Assembly (NCBI RefSeq): GCF_019565455.1 | Contig: NZ_CP067377.1 | Coordinates: 186,001-250,000 of the forward strand | Reading direction: 5' to 3' | Origin: Flavobacterium oreochromis | GTDB taxonomy: Bacteria; Bacteroidota; Bacteroidia; Flavobacteriales; Flavobacteriaceae | Length of the DNA stretch: 64,000 nucleotides | Part shown: positions 9,602-19,849 of the stretch, piece after piece | How the letters are laid out: each line of letters opens with the position of its first letter | How positions within the stretch are numbered: the stretch's first letter is position 1 | Notes under the pieces: generated by a model | What the model saw: the letters and a program-made list of their open reading frames with translations, nothing else | What the model was told of the DNA's origin: nothing | Database searches by the model: none | Made by a program: the position numbers and the translations under genes

Positions 9602-12600
9602 TTATTTCACTAATATTTTATAAACTGAACTTTCTGATTGGTATTTTTCTAAGTTAATATAATACATACCATTTTTCATATTTGCTGGTAAATAAATTTT
9701 CTTAGCTAGTCTATCAAATTTCAATTCAAAACGTTGTCCAATTGCATTGATTAAAGCAATCGTTTTAATATCGTCATAATTATCACAATCTAATGTTATT
9801 ACCTCTTCACTTTGAGAAATGTAATTTGGATAAATTTTACAATCATGGTTGATATTTACATTTTGATTTAATCTAGATGTTTCTTGATACAGAGGACTAT
9901 CTCCTCCATAACATGGAACGTAGATTCTTGTAACGTAAACTCTACCATCTTTCATTTTAATGGTAGAAGTTACATTCCCTCTACTTAAAATACAATTCAT
10001 TAAAAATGTACTTCTACTTTCCATTATACCATCTGTTTCTCCAGGATAATATGTTCTAGTATAATTTTGATCTGGAAATCCCATTTGATTCCAACTCCAA
10101 GTTACTTCTGCAACATCTCTTCCCTTAACAATTTGTCCATCAGGGTATTTCCATAAAAACTGATGAAAACCAGGCCAAGCATAACTATAGTCATATACTA
10201 AGTTAGGTCTTTCTACTTTTTGCACTGTATATTCCTGAGAATGAGTTTCTATCCAAGCTCCAGATACGCATTGGTAACTAGCAACTAATTTTATTCTGTC
10301 TCCATTAGACCATTCGGATCCTTTTAATGTGTAAGTAGATCTACCGTATCCTTCATAAACTCTTGAACCATTTTTAGTCCAATAATAATAAAAGCTACCC
10401 GTTCCTCCTGTAAGATTTGCATTTAAAGAGGATTGATCTCCAGAGCCATATAATAAACGTAAACCTGAAATTGCAACTAAACTTGGTGAGGTAGTTTTTT
10501 CTACTACATAAGTTTGTGAAGATGTTTCAATCCAAGCTCCTGATACACACTGATAGCTAGCTACTAATCGTATCCTATCTCCATGAGACCATTCTGATGC
10601 TTTTAGTAGATAGGTATTTCTGCCGTATCCTTCGTAAACTCGTACATCATTTTTAGTCCAATAATAATAAAAATTAGCAGAGCCTCCTGTAAGATTAGCT
10701 CTTAAAGATAACTCTTCTGAATTACATAATGAGCGTAACCCTGTAATTGCAACTAAACTTGGTGAAGTATATTTCTCTACAGTGTATTCTTGTGAAGGGG
10801 TTTCTACCCAACTACCTGATACGCACTGATAACTTACTACTAACTTTAATTTATCTCCATTATTCCACTGACTGCCTTGTAAGGTATAATTAGAGTTTTC
10901 GTAACCCTCTGATACACGTGTACCATTTTTAGTCCAATAATAATAGAATTTTCCTGAACCGCCTGTTACATTTGCTGATAAAATTATAGAATCTGAATTA
11001 CAAAATCCGCGTAAGCCGCTTACCGATACAACGCTTGGTGATACATTTTTAACTATTGAATATTCTTGTGAAAAAACATCTTTCCATGTCCCGTTAGCAC
11101 ATTGGTAGGTAACGACTGCTTTTAATTTATCGCCATGAGACCATTCATTCCATTTTAAGTTATATTGTAAGGCATCATCTGATGATACTTTTACTCCATT
11201 TTTAGTCCAATAGTAATATAAATTACCCGAACCTCCTGTTAAGTTCATTGATAACCCAATGGTTTCTGAGTCACATAATGGTTTTAAACCTGTAACGGTA
11301 ACTAAACTTGGTGAACTCTTTTTATTAATGACCGCTTCTTGTGAATATAAATTTGACCAAGAACCGCCTATACGAGTTAAATAATCTACTTGTAATTTTA
11401 GTTTATCTCCATGAGACCAACCTGCATTATCTACTGTATAACTGGTCTTATCAAAACCTTCTGTTATTCGCTGACCATTTTTATACCATATATAGTATAA
11501 GCGATCTAATCCTAATCCTCCTGTCACTACTGGCGTAATCCTATAGGAGCTTTCACAATCACTCAATATCCCTAATCCTGACATAGAAACGGCTGTTGGG
11601 TAACTACGTTTATCTATTGTATATTCTGTAGTTAAAACATCTACCCAATTACCTGCTACACACTGATAGGCAATACCTACTCGCAGTTTATCCCCATTTG
11701 ACCACTGAGTCCCTTGTAAGGTATATGTCGATCGATCATAACCTTCATAAACACGAACTCCATTTTTAGTCCAATAGTAGTAGTAACGACCTGTACCTCC
11801 TGTTTGTGTTAGGCTTAAGTTCAGACTTTCGCTATCTAAAAATGGTACTAAACCATTTACCGCTATAGAGCTTGGTGAAGTATATTTCTCTACAGTGTAT
11901 TCTTGTGAAGGGGTTTCTACCCAACTACCTGATACGCACTGATAACTTACTACTAATTTTAATTTATCTCCATTATTCCACTGACTGCCTTGTAAGGTAT
12001 AATTAGAGTTTTCGTAACCCTCTGATACACGTGTACCATTTTTAGTCCAATAATAATAGAATTTTCCTGAACCGCCTGTTACATTTGCTGATAAAATTAT
12101 AGAATCTGAATTACAAAATCCGCGTAGGCCGCTTACTGATACAACGCTTGGTGATACATTTTTAACTATTGAATATTCTTGTGAAAAAACATCTTTCCAT
12201 GTCCCGTTAGCACATTGGTAGGTAACGACTGCTTTTAATTTATCGCCATGAGACCATTCATTCCATTTTAAGTTATATTGTAAGGCATCATCTGATGATA
12301 CTTTTACTCCATTTTTAGTCCAATAGTAATATAAATTACCCGAACCTCCTGTTAAGTTCATTGATAACCCAATGGTTTCTGAGTCACATAATGGTTTTAA
12401 ACCTGTAACGGTAACTAAACTTGGTGAACTCTTTTTATTAATGACCGCTTCTTGTGAATATAAATTTGACCAAGAACCGCCTATACGAGTTAAATAATCT
12501 ACTTGTAATTTTAGTTTATCTCCATGAGACCAACCTGCATTATCTACTGTATAACTGGTCTTATCAAAACCTTCTGTTATTCGCTGACCATTTTTATACC

Positions 12601-15600
12601 ATATATAGTATAAGCGATCTAATCCTAATCCTCCTGTCACTACTGGCGTAATCCTATAGGAGCTTTCACAATCACTCAATATCCCTAATCCTGACATAGA
12701 AACGGCTGTTGGGTAACTACGTTTATCTATTGTATATTCTGTAGTTAAAACATCTACCCAATTACCTGCTACACACTGATAGGCAATACCTACTCGCAGT
12801 TTATCCCCATTTGACCACTGAGTCCCTTGTAAGGTATATGTCGATCGATCATAACCTTCATAAACACGAACTCCATTTTTAGTCCAATAGTAGTAGTAAC
12901 GACCTGTACCTCCTGTTTGTGTTAGGCTTAAGTTCAGACTTTCGCTATCTAAAAATGGTACTAAACCATTTACCGCTATAGAGCTTGGTGAAGTATATTT
13001 CTCTACAGTGTATTCTTGTGAAGGGGTTTCTACCCAACTACCTGATACGCACTGATAACTTACTACTAATTTTAATTTATCTCCATTATTCCACTGACCG
13101 CCTTGTAAGGTATAATTAGAGTTTTCGTAACCCTCTGATACACGTGTACCATTTTTAGTCCAATAATAATAGAATTTTCCTGAACCGCCTGTTACATTTG
13201 CTGATAAAATTATAGAATCTGAATTACAAAATCCGCGTAGGCCGCTTACTGATACAACGCTTGGTGATACATTTTTAACTATTGAATATTCTTGTGAAAA
13301 AGTTTCTACCCAATTTCCTAATGCACATTGATATGATACTGATGCTTTTATACGATCATCATTTGACCATTCTCTAGGAATAATAGCAAAAGCTGACATA
13401 TCTGTTCCTTCTACTAATTTAACTCCATTCTTAAACCATTTATAAATAAATGTTCCTGTACCTCCGGTAACATTCAAAATTAGAGGTAGGTTATCATCAT
13501 TTGAACAGAAAGGACGTAAACCATTAATGATAATGTTTGAAGGCGACGTTTGTTTTTCAATTACTATTGAAGTTTCTTTTATAGTAGTAGGATCTAAATC
13601 TGAAAAGACCACTGATTTTAATACATCTCTATTATTTAGAGTGGTACCTGTAAAAGTAATATCAGAAGTAGTAACTGATTGACGTACGTTATTAAGATAC
13701 CAAGTGTACTGATAATTAATAGCGGTATCACCTGTAATATTAACTAAATATTTATGACTATCACTCACGCATAATTTAGGATTATCAGATATTGCAATTG
13801 AAAAGTTAGGAACAAATTTATAATCAATATTGAATTTAATTTTTTGTCGAGCCTGCCCGCTTATAGCTACATACATAGCTTTATAACTTCCTGTGGTCTT
13901 TTTTTGATTAATTACAAAATCGTAGTTACCATTTTTTAAGATTGCATTGTTTAATACATTTTCATCTTCTGCAAAATTATTATCTCTATTAAAATCTATA
14001 TAGAATTTTGGTTTACCAAAAATAGCAGAACCGTTACTATTGAGCTGAGTTGAACTAAATGTATACGTTTCTCCTGATTTTAATATACTATAATTAGAAT
14101 TAGAAGACATATCATAATCAGAATAAGATTCATAATACCCCACAAAACGTTTATCATACATCTTTATACCAGAAGATTCTGTAATGAGTATTTGATTAAA
14201 TCTTGTTTTAAAAAGCCCTATCTGAAGCGTTATTTCTTGTGATGCTAAACCAGATACGCCTATAATTTTTGACAAAACAGAATTACCAATAACAAAACAT
14301 TCTGGCAACTGAAATTCATAATATCCATTTACTAAACTACTATTTAATAAAACATCTTCATCATTTTGTAAAATCCCATCTCCATTTATATCAATATAAA
14401 ACTTGGGTTTACCAAATACTTGACTTCCGTCATTATTCATTTGAGTTGATACAAATTGATAAATCTGACCTGCTGTATAATTTACAACTGGAGCAACTGA
14501 AGATATATTGTAATTAGCATAGTCATTATAAGGAGTTTGAAAATTATAATTAAACATAGAAACACCACTAGAATCATTAATCTGAATGGAATTAAATTTT
14601 GTTTTAAGACCTAATTGTATTCTTAAAGTAATTTCTTGTTTAGCACTTCCTGAAATAGCCACATATTTAGCCAATATTGCATTACCATAACTGAGTGAAG
14701 ATGGTAATTGAAAATTATAACCTCCGTTCTGAAAGTTACTATTTAAAAGGACGTCTTCATCTCTTTGTAATATTCCATCAGCATTTAAATCAATAAAAAA
14801 TTTCGGTTTCCCATAAACAGTTGTTCCATCTCCATTTTGTTGAGTTGAAATAAACTTATATGTTTCTCCTACTTTATAAAAGCTATAAGTAGCTTCGCTA
14901 GATAGATCAAAATCTGAATATCCGGAATAGGCACCAACAAAACGTTTATCATATATTTTAATTCCTGAAGAATTAGTAATAGTAATCTGATCAAAACGGG
15001 TTTTTAACAACCCTACTTTAAATAAAATTTCTTGTTTTGAAGTACCTGCAATAGCTACATATTTAGCTAAAACAGAACTACCATTAATATAACATGGAGG
15101 TAACTGAAAATCATAACGACCAGCTATTAAACTACTATTTAATAATAGATCTTCTGAATTTTGTAAAATTCCATCTCCATTTAAATCAACAAAAAATTTT
15201 GGTTTATCATAGGATGTTGTTCCATCACTATTTATTTGATTAGGTAAAAATTGATATGTCTGACCTGTTGTATAAATAGCTACTGGAGCTACTGAACTGA
15301 TATCATAATTAGCATATCCGCTATATGGGTTTGGAAAATTATATGTAAAAAGGGTTGTTCCTCCTGTTTCTTTTACTTCAATCTTTGTAAATTTTGTCTT
15401 AACTTCTAATTGTAATTTTAATAATATTTCTTGTTTAGCTCCACTAGACGATGCGTAAAAGAGAGCCTTAGTAGAAGTATTAACGGTTAAATTAGTTGGT
15501 AGTGTAAATTTATATCGTCCTGAAACCAATACTGATTTAAATAACACGTCTTCACTAGCAGCTAAGACACCATCATTGTTTAAATCAATAAAAAACTTAG

Positions 15601-18600
15601 GTTTATTAAAATTGTTTGTCCCATCATTATTGATTTGAGCAACTGAAAAATAGTAATCTACGCCTGACGTTAAGGCCATTTTAGAACTGGCTCCTAAGTC
15701 ATAATCTTTATATTCGTTGTATGAATTAGTAAAGATTGTATTAACATTATCTTCAATTTTAAGAGTATTAAAACGTGTTTTCAAAACATTTCCATTCGGA
15801 ATATTAGGTACAAAACCACTTGGTATAGCAAATAAGCCCCCCAATATCCCTACTACAAACTGACCTGCACTGGCTATAGCACCTCCCGCTGCTCCTGCTA
15901 TTGCTACTAACGCTCCTCCTCCAGGACCTGGTTTAGGTGTATTATCATATGCTTCGTTTTCTTCTTGATTACATGATTTTACAAAGTCTGCTTCAGAACG
16001 TTTATAACAGGAACCTGTAGTTACAACTGCTTGATAAATACCCGAACTAGTACCTGTAGCAGTTAATGATTTACTATTCTGTTGAATAACTCCGTCTTTA
16101 ACAAATTGAACACTTGCATTAGGGTTTGAAGATAATAAATTCTGAAGTACAGTTTGTTTACTAGGATCAGTAGCCTGAGCTGTTAATGTAAAAGAGCTCG
16201 TTCCTTTTGTTGGGCAAATTTCTGTAGTTGTTTCTAATAAGCTAATAGCTGGTATTTCTGAATTTGGCAAATCTATTTTATCCGAATTACTTGGTGTAGA
16301 CTTTAGGCCCATAGACAACATTATCTTTTTTTCTGCAGATGATATTTCTATTGTACCTTCTTTTGTAATATTTAAATAACTATTTGTTGTAGTATTCTTT
16401 ACAGCATAAAGTACATTTTTATTACTATCTCTTGTTAGATCAAAAAAATCAGCTTGATCAATTGTTGTACAAATCACAGAATTTCCAACGAATTTTAAAG
16501 CATAATTCTTATTAGACTTAGAAATAATTTTTCGATTAGCTGTATCATAATAAAAAGCGAAATCTCCTGGTAATAGTACAGTTGGATCTTGTTTATATTC
16601 TTCTACCGTTGGCTTAAAATTTGTTCCGTTATTATCATTATAACGTAAAAATTTTTTAAAGGTTTGATCTGATATTATAAAATAATTATTTTTTGAATTT
16701 TCTTTAACCTTTACAGCTGTATAGTCACTATTTTTTAAAGGCAACTCACTAAGAACGGTCTTGTCTGTAATAGTAGTTCCTGAAGCAGAAAATTTAGTCC
16801 ATTCATAATCTGTAATATCTGGCGAAGGATTTTTAACTAAAACTTTAAAATTATCTTCACAATCAGGTTGGGTAAAATCTAATAATAGTTTCTTATCTGC
16901 AACTGTAAAGGCATAAGATAAAGTTTCCTTATTTGAATCTAAATTCCTGTTGTTTAAGTTATCTTTTACTGTAAAATAGAAAGTTCCAGGAAAGTTTATC
17001 TCAATTTTTTTACTTATGAAGTCTCCTTTACATTTTAATTCTTGCCCTCCTAATTGAATTTCTTTTCCATTATAATTTAAAAATAAATCAAATTTTTGAG
17101 GATAGTTATTTGAGTCTGTATCTTCTGCTTGAATATTTATATAAGCGGATTCAAATTGACCTGGAACTAGCTCTAGATCTGGAACATCAAAATCAACTGT
17201 AGGCATTGTAAATTTCCCAATTACTTCATATACTCTTGTAAATTTTCGAGAGGATTCTACTACCAAACCATCTGTATTGATAACTTTTATAAAAATTTCT
17301 ACATCATATTGTCCTATTTCACTTAATCCTTTAGAAAAACATACATCTCCCAATAGACATAAAGAAGAATCTTTACTTAACTCATAATTATTCCCCGATT
17401 TTTTATTAGTTAAAACTGCTTTGACAAATTCTACGGTTTGAACTTTGTTATCTAATGGATTTGCTTGTTGCACAAAACCTATTTTAAATAAGTCTCCAAC
17501 ATTACCTTGTGTATTAGCTACATCCATATCTATATCAACATAAGGTAAAAAACCAGACATAACGATACTTAAAGGACAATTAAGCTGGTTTCTTTTTAAA
17601 GATTCTCCTTTAACAATAAGAGTATAATATCCTTTTGATAAGAATCCTGGAGAAATTTGTTCTACGGTATTAATCTTATCTATACCATTAGTAGCAGGAC
17701 TTTTAGGGTTGTTAGCATCTAACAAATAAGGTAGATAAACGTCTCCTTGTTGAGATTGTAATGTCAGATCTAAATTAGCATTTAATCCAAATCCTGAATC
17801 TTCATCCATCCATGCTGCTGTAATTTTAGGTACATCTCCTCCAGGATAATATAATGGTATTTGATATATAATTTCAGAACTAGCTCTTAGTGTCTTTATA
17901 TCTTGAATAACTAAAGCATTTTTAGCTGAATATCGAAATAATTCTTCACCATTACACTGTCCCCAACCAGACGTATAATCAGGACCTGGATCTCCTATAT
18001 CTAATGCACTATTAATCAAAGAAGCTTTAATTGTTGTGGCTGTAGGATAGAAACCATTGTTTGCTTTATATTCTTCTGAAAATGCAGAAACAATTGAGCT
18101 AACTAGTGGCGTAGCAAATGATGTCCCTTCTGCCTTTTGAAAATTAAAATTAATAGTTTGTCCTTCCGCACAAATATCAGGTTTAATACGTCCATCCGTA
18201 GTAGGACCAATAGAAGTATATTCTGTTATAGCATAGTCTCCAGCATCATTTAACATACTTGTAGCACCTACAGTTATAAGATTTTTTCCTCCTGCATAAG
18301 AATTAATAGATCCTGTAATTTGTGAAGGTTTTGGATATAATACACCATTACTTCCATAAGGGATTTTAATCTTTTTCCCGTTTTGATCATCTACATAGAT
18401 ATCTGAACCTATTTGTATTTTTGAATCAATTTCTTCAGATCCTCTATGTCCATGATTTCCTGCTGCAAATAGCATTACTGCTTGATTATTATTCAGGTAA
18501 GCAAATTGGTTATACTCTTTTTCTTTATAGGATATATCTTTCAATCTATCACGATAATCATCTCCGTTAAAACCTCCACGCCAATAAGGTAATCCTTTTG

Positions 18601-19282
18601 AAATTGTCCATTGAAAAGGAGCTCCCCATGAACAATTAATAGTAAAAAATTTTGTAGGATCTTTTTTTAATTCATCTTTATAATCTCTTAAGGAACCTAT
18701 TCCTCCACTAACGGAATACTGACCTATAATGTTATTACTAGTATTTTTACCAACAAAAACACCACGTTGAAACTTGGCAGGATCACCTCCCATCATAACA
18801 GCTGTAACATCCTCGGCATGTTCATCTATAGCATGAATACCTCCTATTTCACGAAAATTATCTTTAAAATTTTTAAAATAATCTCTTGCTATATCCGCAA
18901 AACCTCCTATCTCAGAAATAATTACGGAGCCAAAAGACTTAGCACCATTAATATATTTAGCTATTTGCTCATTTATATAATCGTGTCCTAATGCGTCAAA
19001 TCGTGAAGCCTTATTAGCTTTTATTGTATTATTAACAAGTTCTTCATAAATTAATTTTCCATTAAGTGTATCCAAATTAGCTTTATTTGGACAATCTTTT
19101 ATTAAATCGTATTCTTTTTGTATTTTTTTATCAAAGGCTTCTTTTTTAGTTTGAATTGAATTCCACAAAACATTTTGTTGTGGCATGAAAGGTCCAAAAA
19201 ATCCTGTTTCTAAAGTATTTGTTTGAATTTGAGAAAAGGAGGACAGGTTAAACAGTAAAAAAAATAAAATTTTATGTCTCAT
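9602..19282 (-). CDS. Giant secreted subtilase with GEVED and Ig-like repeats and type IX sorting domain
   Basis: 3226 residues. A signal peptide (1-18) precedes an S8 peptidase domain (about 115-430) with His155 (DEHAEDVTAV), oxyanion Asn276 (FAAGNHG) and Ser388 (GTSFATP). The usual Asp position is Glu124 (VIISEIGG). A Gly/Ala-rich hydrophobic stretch spans about 1117-1159. Five GEVED-like units (KPKFFIDLNNDG...ED) fill about 1220-1817. Twelve Ig-like repeats of about 92 residues (YYYWTKNG...GDKLK...SYQC) fill about 1907-3026. The last 85 residues are a type A type IX sorting domain ending YKILVK. It is probably exported and surface-attached or released as an adhesin-protease. It is last gene of the effector cluster, 2 bases after its neighbour. 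Confidence 0.92.
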   Translation of the reverse strand: MRHKILFFLLFNLSSFSQIQTNTLETGFFGPFMPQQNVLWNSIQTKKEAFDKKIQKEYDLIKDCPNKANLDTLNGKLIYEELVNNTIKANKASRFDALGHDYINEQIAKYINGAKSFGSVIISEIGGFADIARDYFKNFKDNFREIGGIHAIDEHAEDVTAVMMGGDPAKFQRGVFVGKNTSNNIIGQYSVSGGIGSLRDYKDELKKDPTKFFTINCSWGAPFQWTISKGLPYWRGGFNGDDYRDRLKDISYKEKEYNQFAYLNNNQAVMLFAAGNHGHRGSEEIDSKIQIGSDIYVDDQNGKKIKIPYGSNGVLYPKPSQITGSINSYAGGKNLITVGATSMLNDAGDYAITEYTSIGPTTDGRIKPDICAEGQTINFNFQKAEGTSFATPLVSSIVSAFSEEYKANNGFYPTATTIKASLINSALDIGDPGPDYTSGWGQCNGEELFRYSAKNALVIQDIKTLRASSEIIYQIPLYYPGGDVPKITAAWMDEDSGFGLNANLDLTLQSQQGDVYLPYLLDANNPKSPATNGIDKINTVEQISPGFLSKGYYTLIVKGESLKRNQLNCPLSIVMSGFLPYVDIDMDVANTQGNVGDLFKIGFVQQANPLDNKVQTVEFVKAVLTNKKSGNNYELSKDSSLCLLGDVCFSKGLSEIGQYDVEIFIKVINTDGLVVESSRKFTRVYEVIGKFTMPTVDFDVPDLELVPGQFESAYINIQAEDTDSNNYPQKFDLFLNYNGKEIQLGGQELKCKGDFISKKIEINFPGTFYFTVKDNLNNRNLDSNKETLSYAFTVADKKLLLDFTQPDCEDNFKVLVKNPSPDITDYEWTKFSASGTTITDKTVLSELPLKNSDYTAVKVKENSKNNYFIISDQTFKKFLRYNDNNGTNFKPTVEEYKQDPTVLLPGDFAFYYDTANRKIISKSNKNYALKFVGNSVICTTIDQADFFDLTRDSNKNVLYAVKNTTTNSYLNITKEGTIEISSAEKKIMLSMGLKSTPSNSDKIDLPNSEIPAISLLETTTEICPTKGTSSFTLTAQATDPSKQTVLQNLLSSNPNASVQFVKDGVIQQNSKSLTATGTSSGIYQAVVTTGSCYKRSEADFVKSCNQEENEAYDNTPKPGPGGGALVAIAGAAGGAIASAGQFVVGILGGLFAIPSGFVPNIPNGNVLKTRFNTLKIEDNVNTIFTNSYNEYKDYDLGASSKMALTSGVDYYFSVAQINNDGTNNFNKPKFFIDLNNDGVLAASEDVLFKSVLVSGRYKFTLPTNLTVNTSTKALFYASSSGAKQEILLKLQLEVKTKFTKIEVKETGGTTLFTYNFPNPYSGYANYDISSVAPVAIYTTGQTYQFLPNQINSDGTTSYDKPKFFVDLNGDGILQNSEDLLLNSSLIAGRYDFQLPPCYINGSSVLAKYVAIAGTSKQEILFKVGLLKTRFDQITITNSSGIKIYDKRFVGAYSGYSDFDLSSEATYSFYKVGETYKFISTQQNGDGTTVYGKPKFFIDLNADGILQRDEDVLLNSNFQNGGYNFQLPSSLSYGNAILAKYVAISGSAKQEITLRIQLGLKTKFNSIQINDSSGVSMFNYNFQTPYNDYANYNISSVAPVVNYTAGQIYQFVSTQMNNDGSQVFGKPKFYIDINGDGILQNDEDVLLNSSLVNGYYEFQLPECFVIGNSVLSKIIGVSGLASQEITLQIGLFKTRFNQILITESSGIKMYDKRFVGYYESYSDYDMSSNSNYSILKSGETYTFSSTQLNSNGSAIFGKPKFYIDFNRDNNFAEDENVLNNAILKNGNYDFVINQKKTTGSYKAMYVAISGQARQKIKFNIDYKFVPNFSIAISDNPKLCVSDSHKYLVNITGDTAINYQYTWYLNNVRQSVTTSDITFTGTTLNNRDVLKSVVFSDLDPTTIKETSIVIEKQTSPSNIIINGLRPFCSNDDNLPLILNVTGGTGTFIYKWFKNGVKLVEGTDMSAFAIIPREWSNDDRIKASVSYQCALGNWVETFSQEYSIVKNVSPSVVSVSGLRGFCNSDSIILSANVTGGSGKFYYYWTKNGTRVSEGYENSNYTLQGGQWNNGDKLKLVVSYQCVSGSWVETPSQEYTVEKYTSPSSIAVNGLVPFLDSESLNLSLTQTGGTGRYYYYWTKNGVRVYEGYDRSTYTLQGTQWSNGDKLRVGIAYQCVAGNWVDVLTTEYTIDKRSYPTAVSMSGLGILSDCESSYRITPVVTGGLGLDRLYYIWYKNGQRITEGFDKTSYTVDNAGWSHGDKLKLQVDYLTRIGGSWSNLYSQEAVINKKSSPSLVTVTGLKPLCDSETIGLSMNLTGGSGNLYYYWTKNGVKVSSDDALQYNLKWNEWSHGDKLKAVVTYQCANGTWKDVFSQEYSIVKNVSPSVVSVSGLRGFCNSDSIILSANVTGGSGKFYYYWTKNGTRVSEGYENSNYTLQGSQWNNGDKLKLVVSYQCVSGSWVETPSQEYTVEKYTSPSSIAVNGLVPFLDSESLNLSLTQTGGTGRYYYYWTKNGVRVYEGYDRSTYTLQGTQWSNGDKLRVGIAYQCVAGNWVDVLTTEYTIDKRSYPTAVSMSGLGILSDCESSYRITPVVTGGLGLDRLYYIWYKNGQRITEGFDKTSYTVDNAGWSHGDKLKLQVDYLTRIGGSWSNLYSQEAVINKKSSPSLVTVTGLKPLCDSETIGLSMNLTGGSGNLYYYWTKNGVKVSSDDALQYNLKWNEWSHGDKLKAVVTYQCANGTWKDVFSQEYSIVKNVSPSVVSVSGLRGFCNSDSIILSANVTGGSGKFYYYWTKNGTRVSEGYENSNYTLQGSQWNNGDKLKLVVSYQCVSGSWVETPSQEYTVEKYTSPSLVAITGLRSLCNSEELSLRANLTGGSANFYYYWTKNDVRVYEGYGRNTYLLKASEWSHGDRIRLVASYQCVSGAWIETSSQTYVVEKTTSPSLVAISGLRLLYGSGDQSSLNANLTGGTGSFYYYWTKNGSRVYEGYGRSTYTLKGSEWSNGDRIKLVASYQCVSGAWIETHSQEYTVQKVERPNLVYDYSYAWPGFHQFLWKYPDGQIVKGRDVAEVTWSWNQMGFPDQNYTRTYYPGETDGIMESRSTFLMNCILSRGNVTSTIKMKDGRVYVTRIYVPCYGGDSPLYQETSRLNQNVNINHDCKIYPNYISQSEEVITLDCDNYDDIKTIALINAIGQRFELKFDRLAKKIYLPANMKNGMYYINLEKYQSESSVYKILVK
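10758..13301. repeat. 2.3 tandem copies of a near-identical 1113-bp unit within the giant gene
   Basis: Bases 10758-11870 recur at 11871-12983 with only a few differences, for example one C/T change in the actaaYtttaa stretch and two in the cgtaRgccgcttaYYgat stretch. The first 318 bases of the unit recur again at 12984-13301. The unit encodes four Ig-like repeats (371 residues), so the array keeps the reading frame. The near-identity shows a recent duplication or ongoing homogenisation. Copy number may vary between strains or be miscounted in assembly. Confidence 0.95.
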
Positions 19283-19284
19283 AT

Positions 19285-19808
19285 TTAATTACATGTTTTA
19301 ATCCCTGAACCAATAACTACTCCTTGAAACTCCATTTCAGCACAACTTGTAAAATTGCCAAATGCTTGACTTACTTCAAATTTAAAAATTGCTGGATTGT
19401 TAATAGGTTGTGATAAATTAATAACTTTATCCATATTATCCGCAATCCAAGTAAATTCTCCATTATTTCCTGCTGGTATTGGAATAAAAACGGTGGGTGC
19501 ACTAGCAAGACTATATGATATAGTAACTTTTGTAAAAATCCCATTTAGTCCTAAACGCCTAGGTTTATAAATTAACTTACTAACACTTGAGCATGTGTTA
19601 CTCAAATAAAATTGTAGTGTGTTTGGTACTCCACTAATAGACCATTTAGAATGATAAGCTGAATTAACATCATCATCATAAGCATAATCTAAATTATTAG
19701 GAGCTTGAATAGATTCTGCTTCAACAGTAGAGGTGGCATATACCACAGGGATTTTTGACTGCGCTTGCAAAGACAGCCCAGTAAAAGGGAAAATAAAAAT
19801 AATCGCAT
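19285..19808 (-). CDS. Exported discoidin (F5/8 type C)-like protein
   Basis: About 174 residues. The frame from 19770 begins inside a signal peptide (LSLQAQ). An ATG at 19808 with MRLF and a hydrophobic run lies upstream, and one extra T in the T/A-rich run near 19795 would join them, so the true start is probably 19808. The mature part shows galactose-binding-like features: DYAYDDDVNSAYHSKW (ligand-loop type D..xN..YHS), NTLQFYLSN, and a C-terminal CAEMEFQG strand. Such domains bind carbohydrate or cell surfaces. It ends 2 bases before the giant subtilase gene, so the two are surely co-transcribed. It may act as an adhesion or targeting partner. Confidence 0.65.
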
Positions 19809-19849
19809 ATAAATTAGGTTAAATTTAGTTTATTTTAGTTTTATGGGGA

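Noticed and set aside
11341..12651. Two identical 65-residue plus-strand open frames
   Set aside because: They are antisense shadows of the duplicated 1113-bp unit in the giant gene; the identity follows from the duplication.
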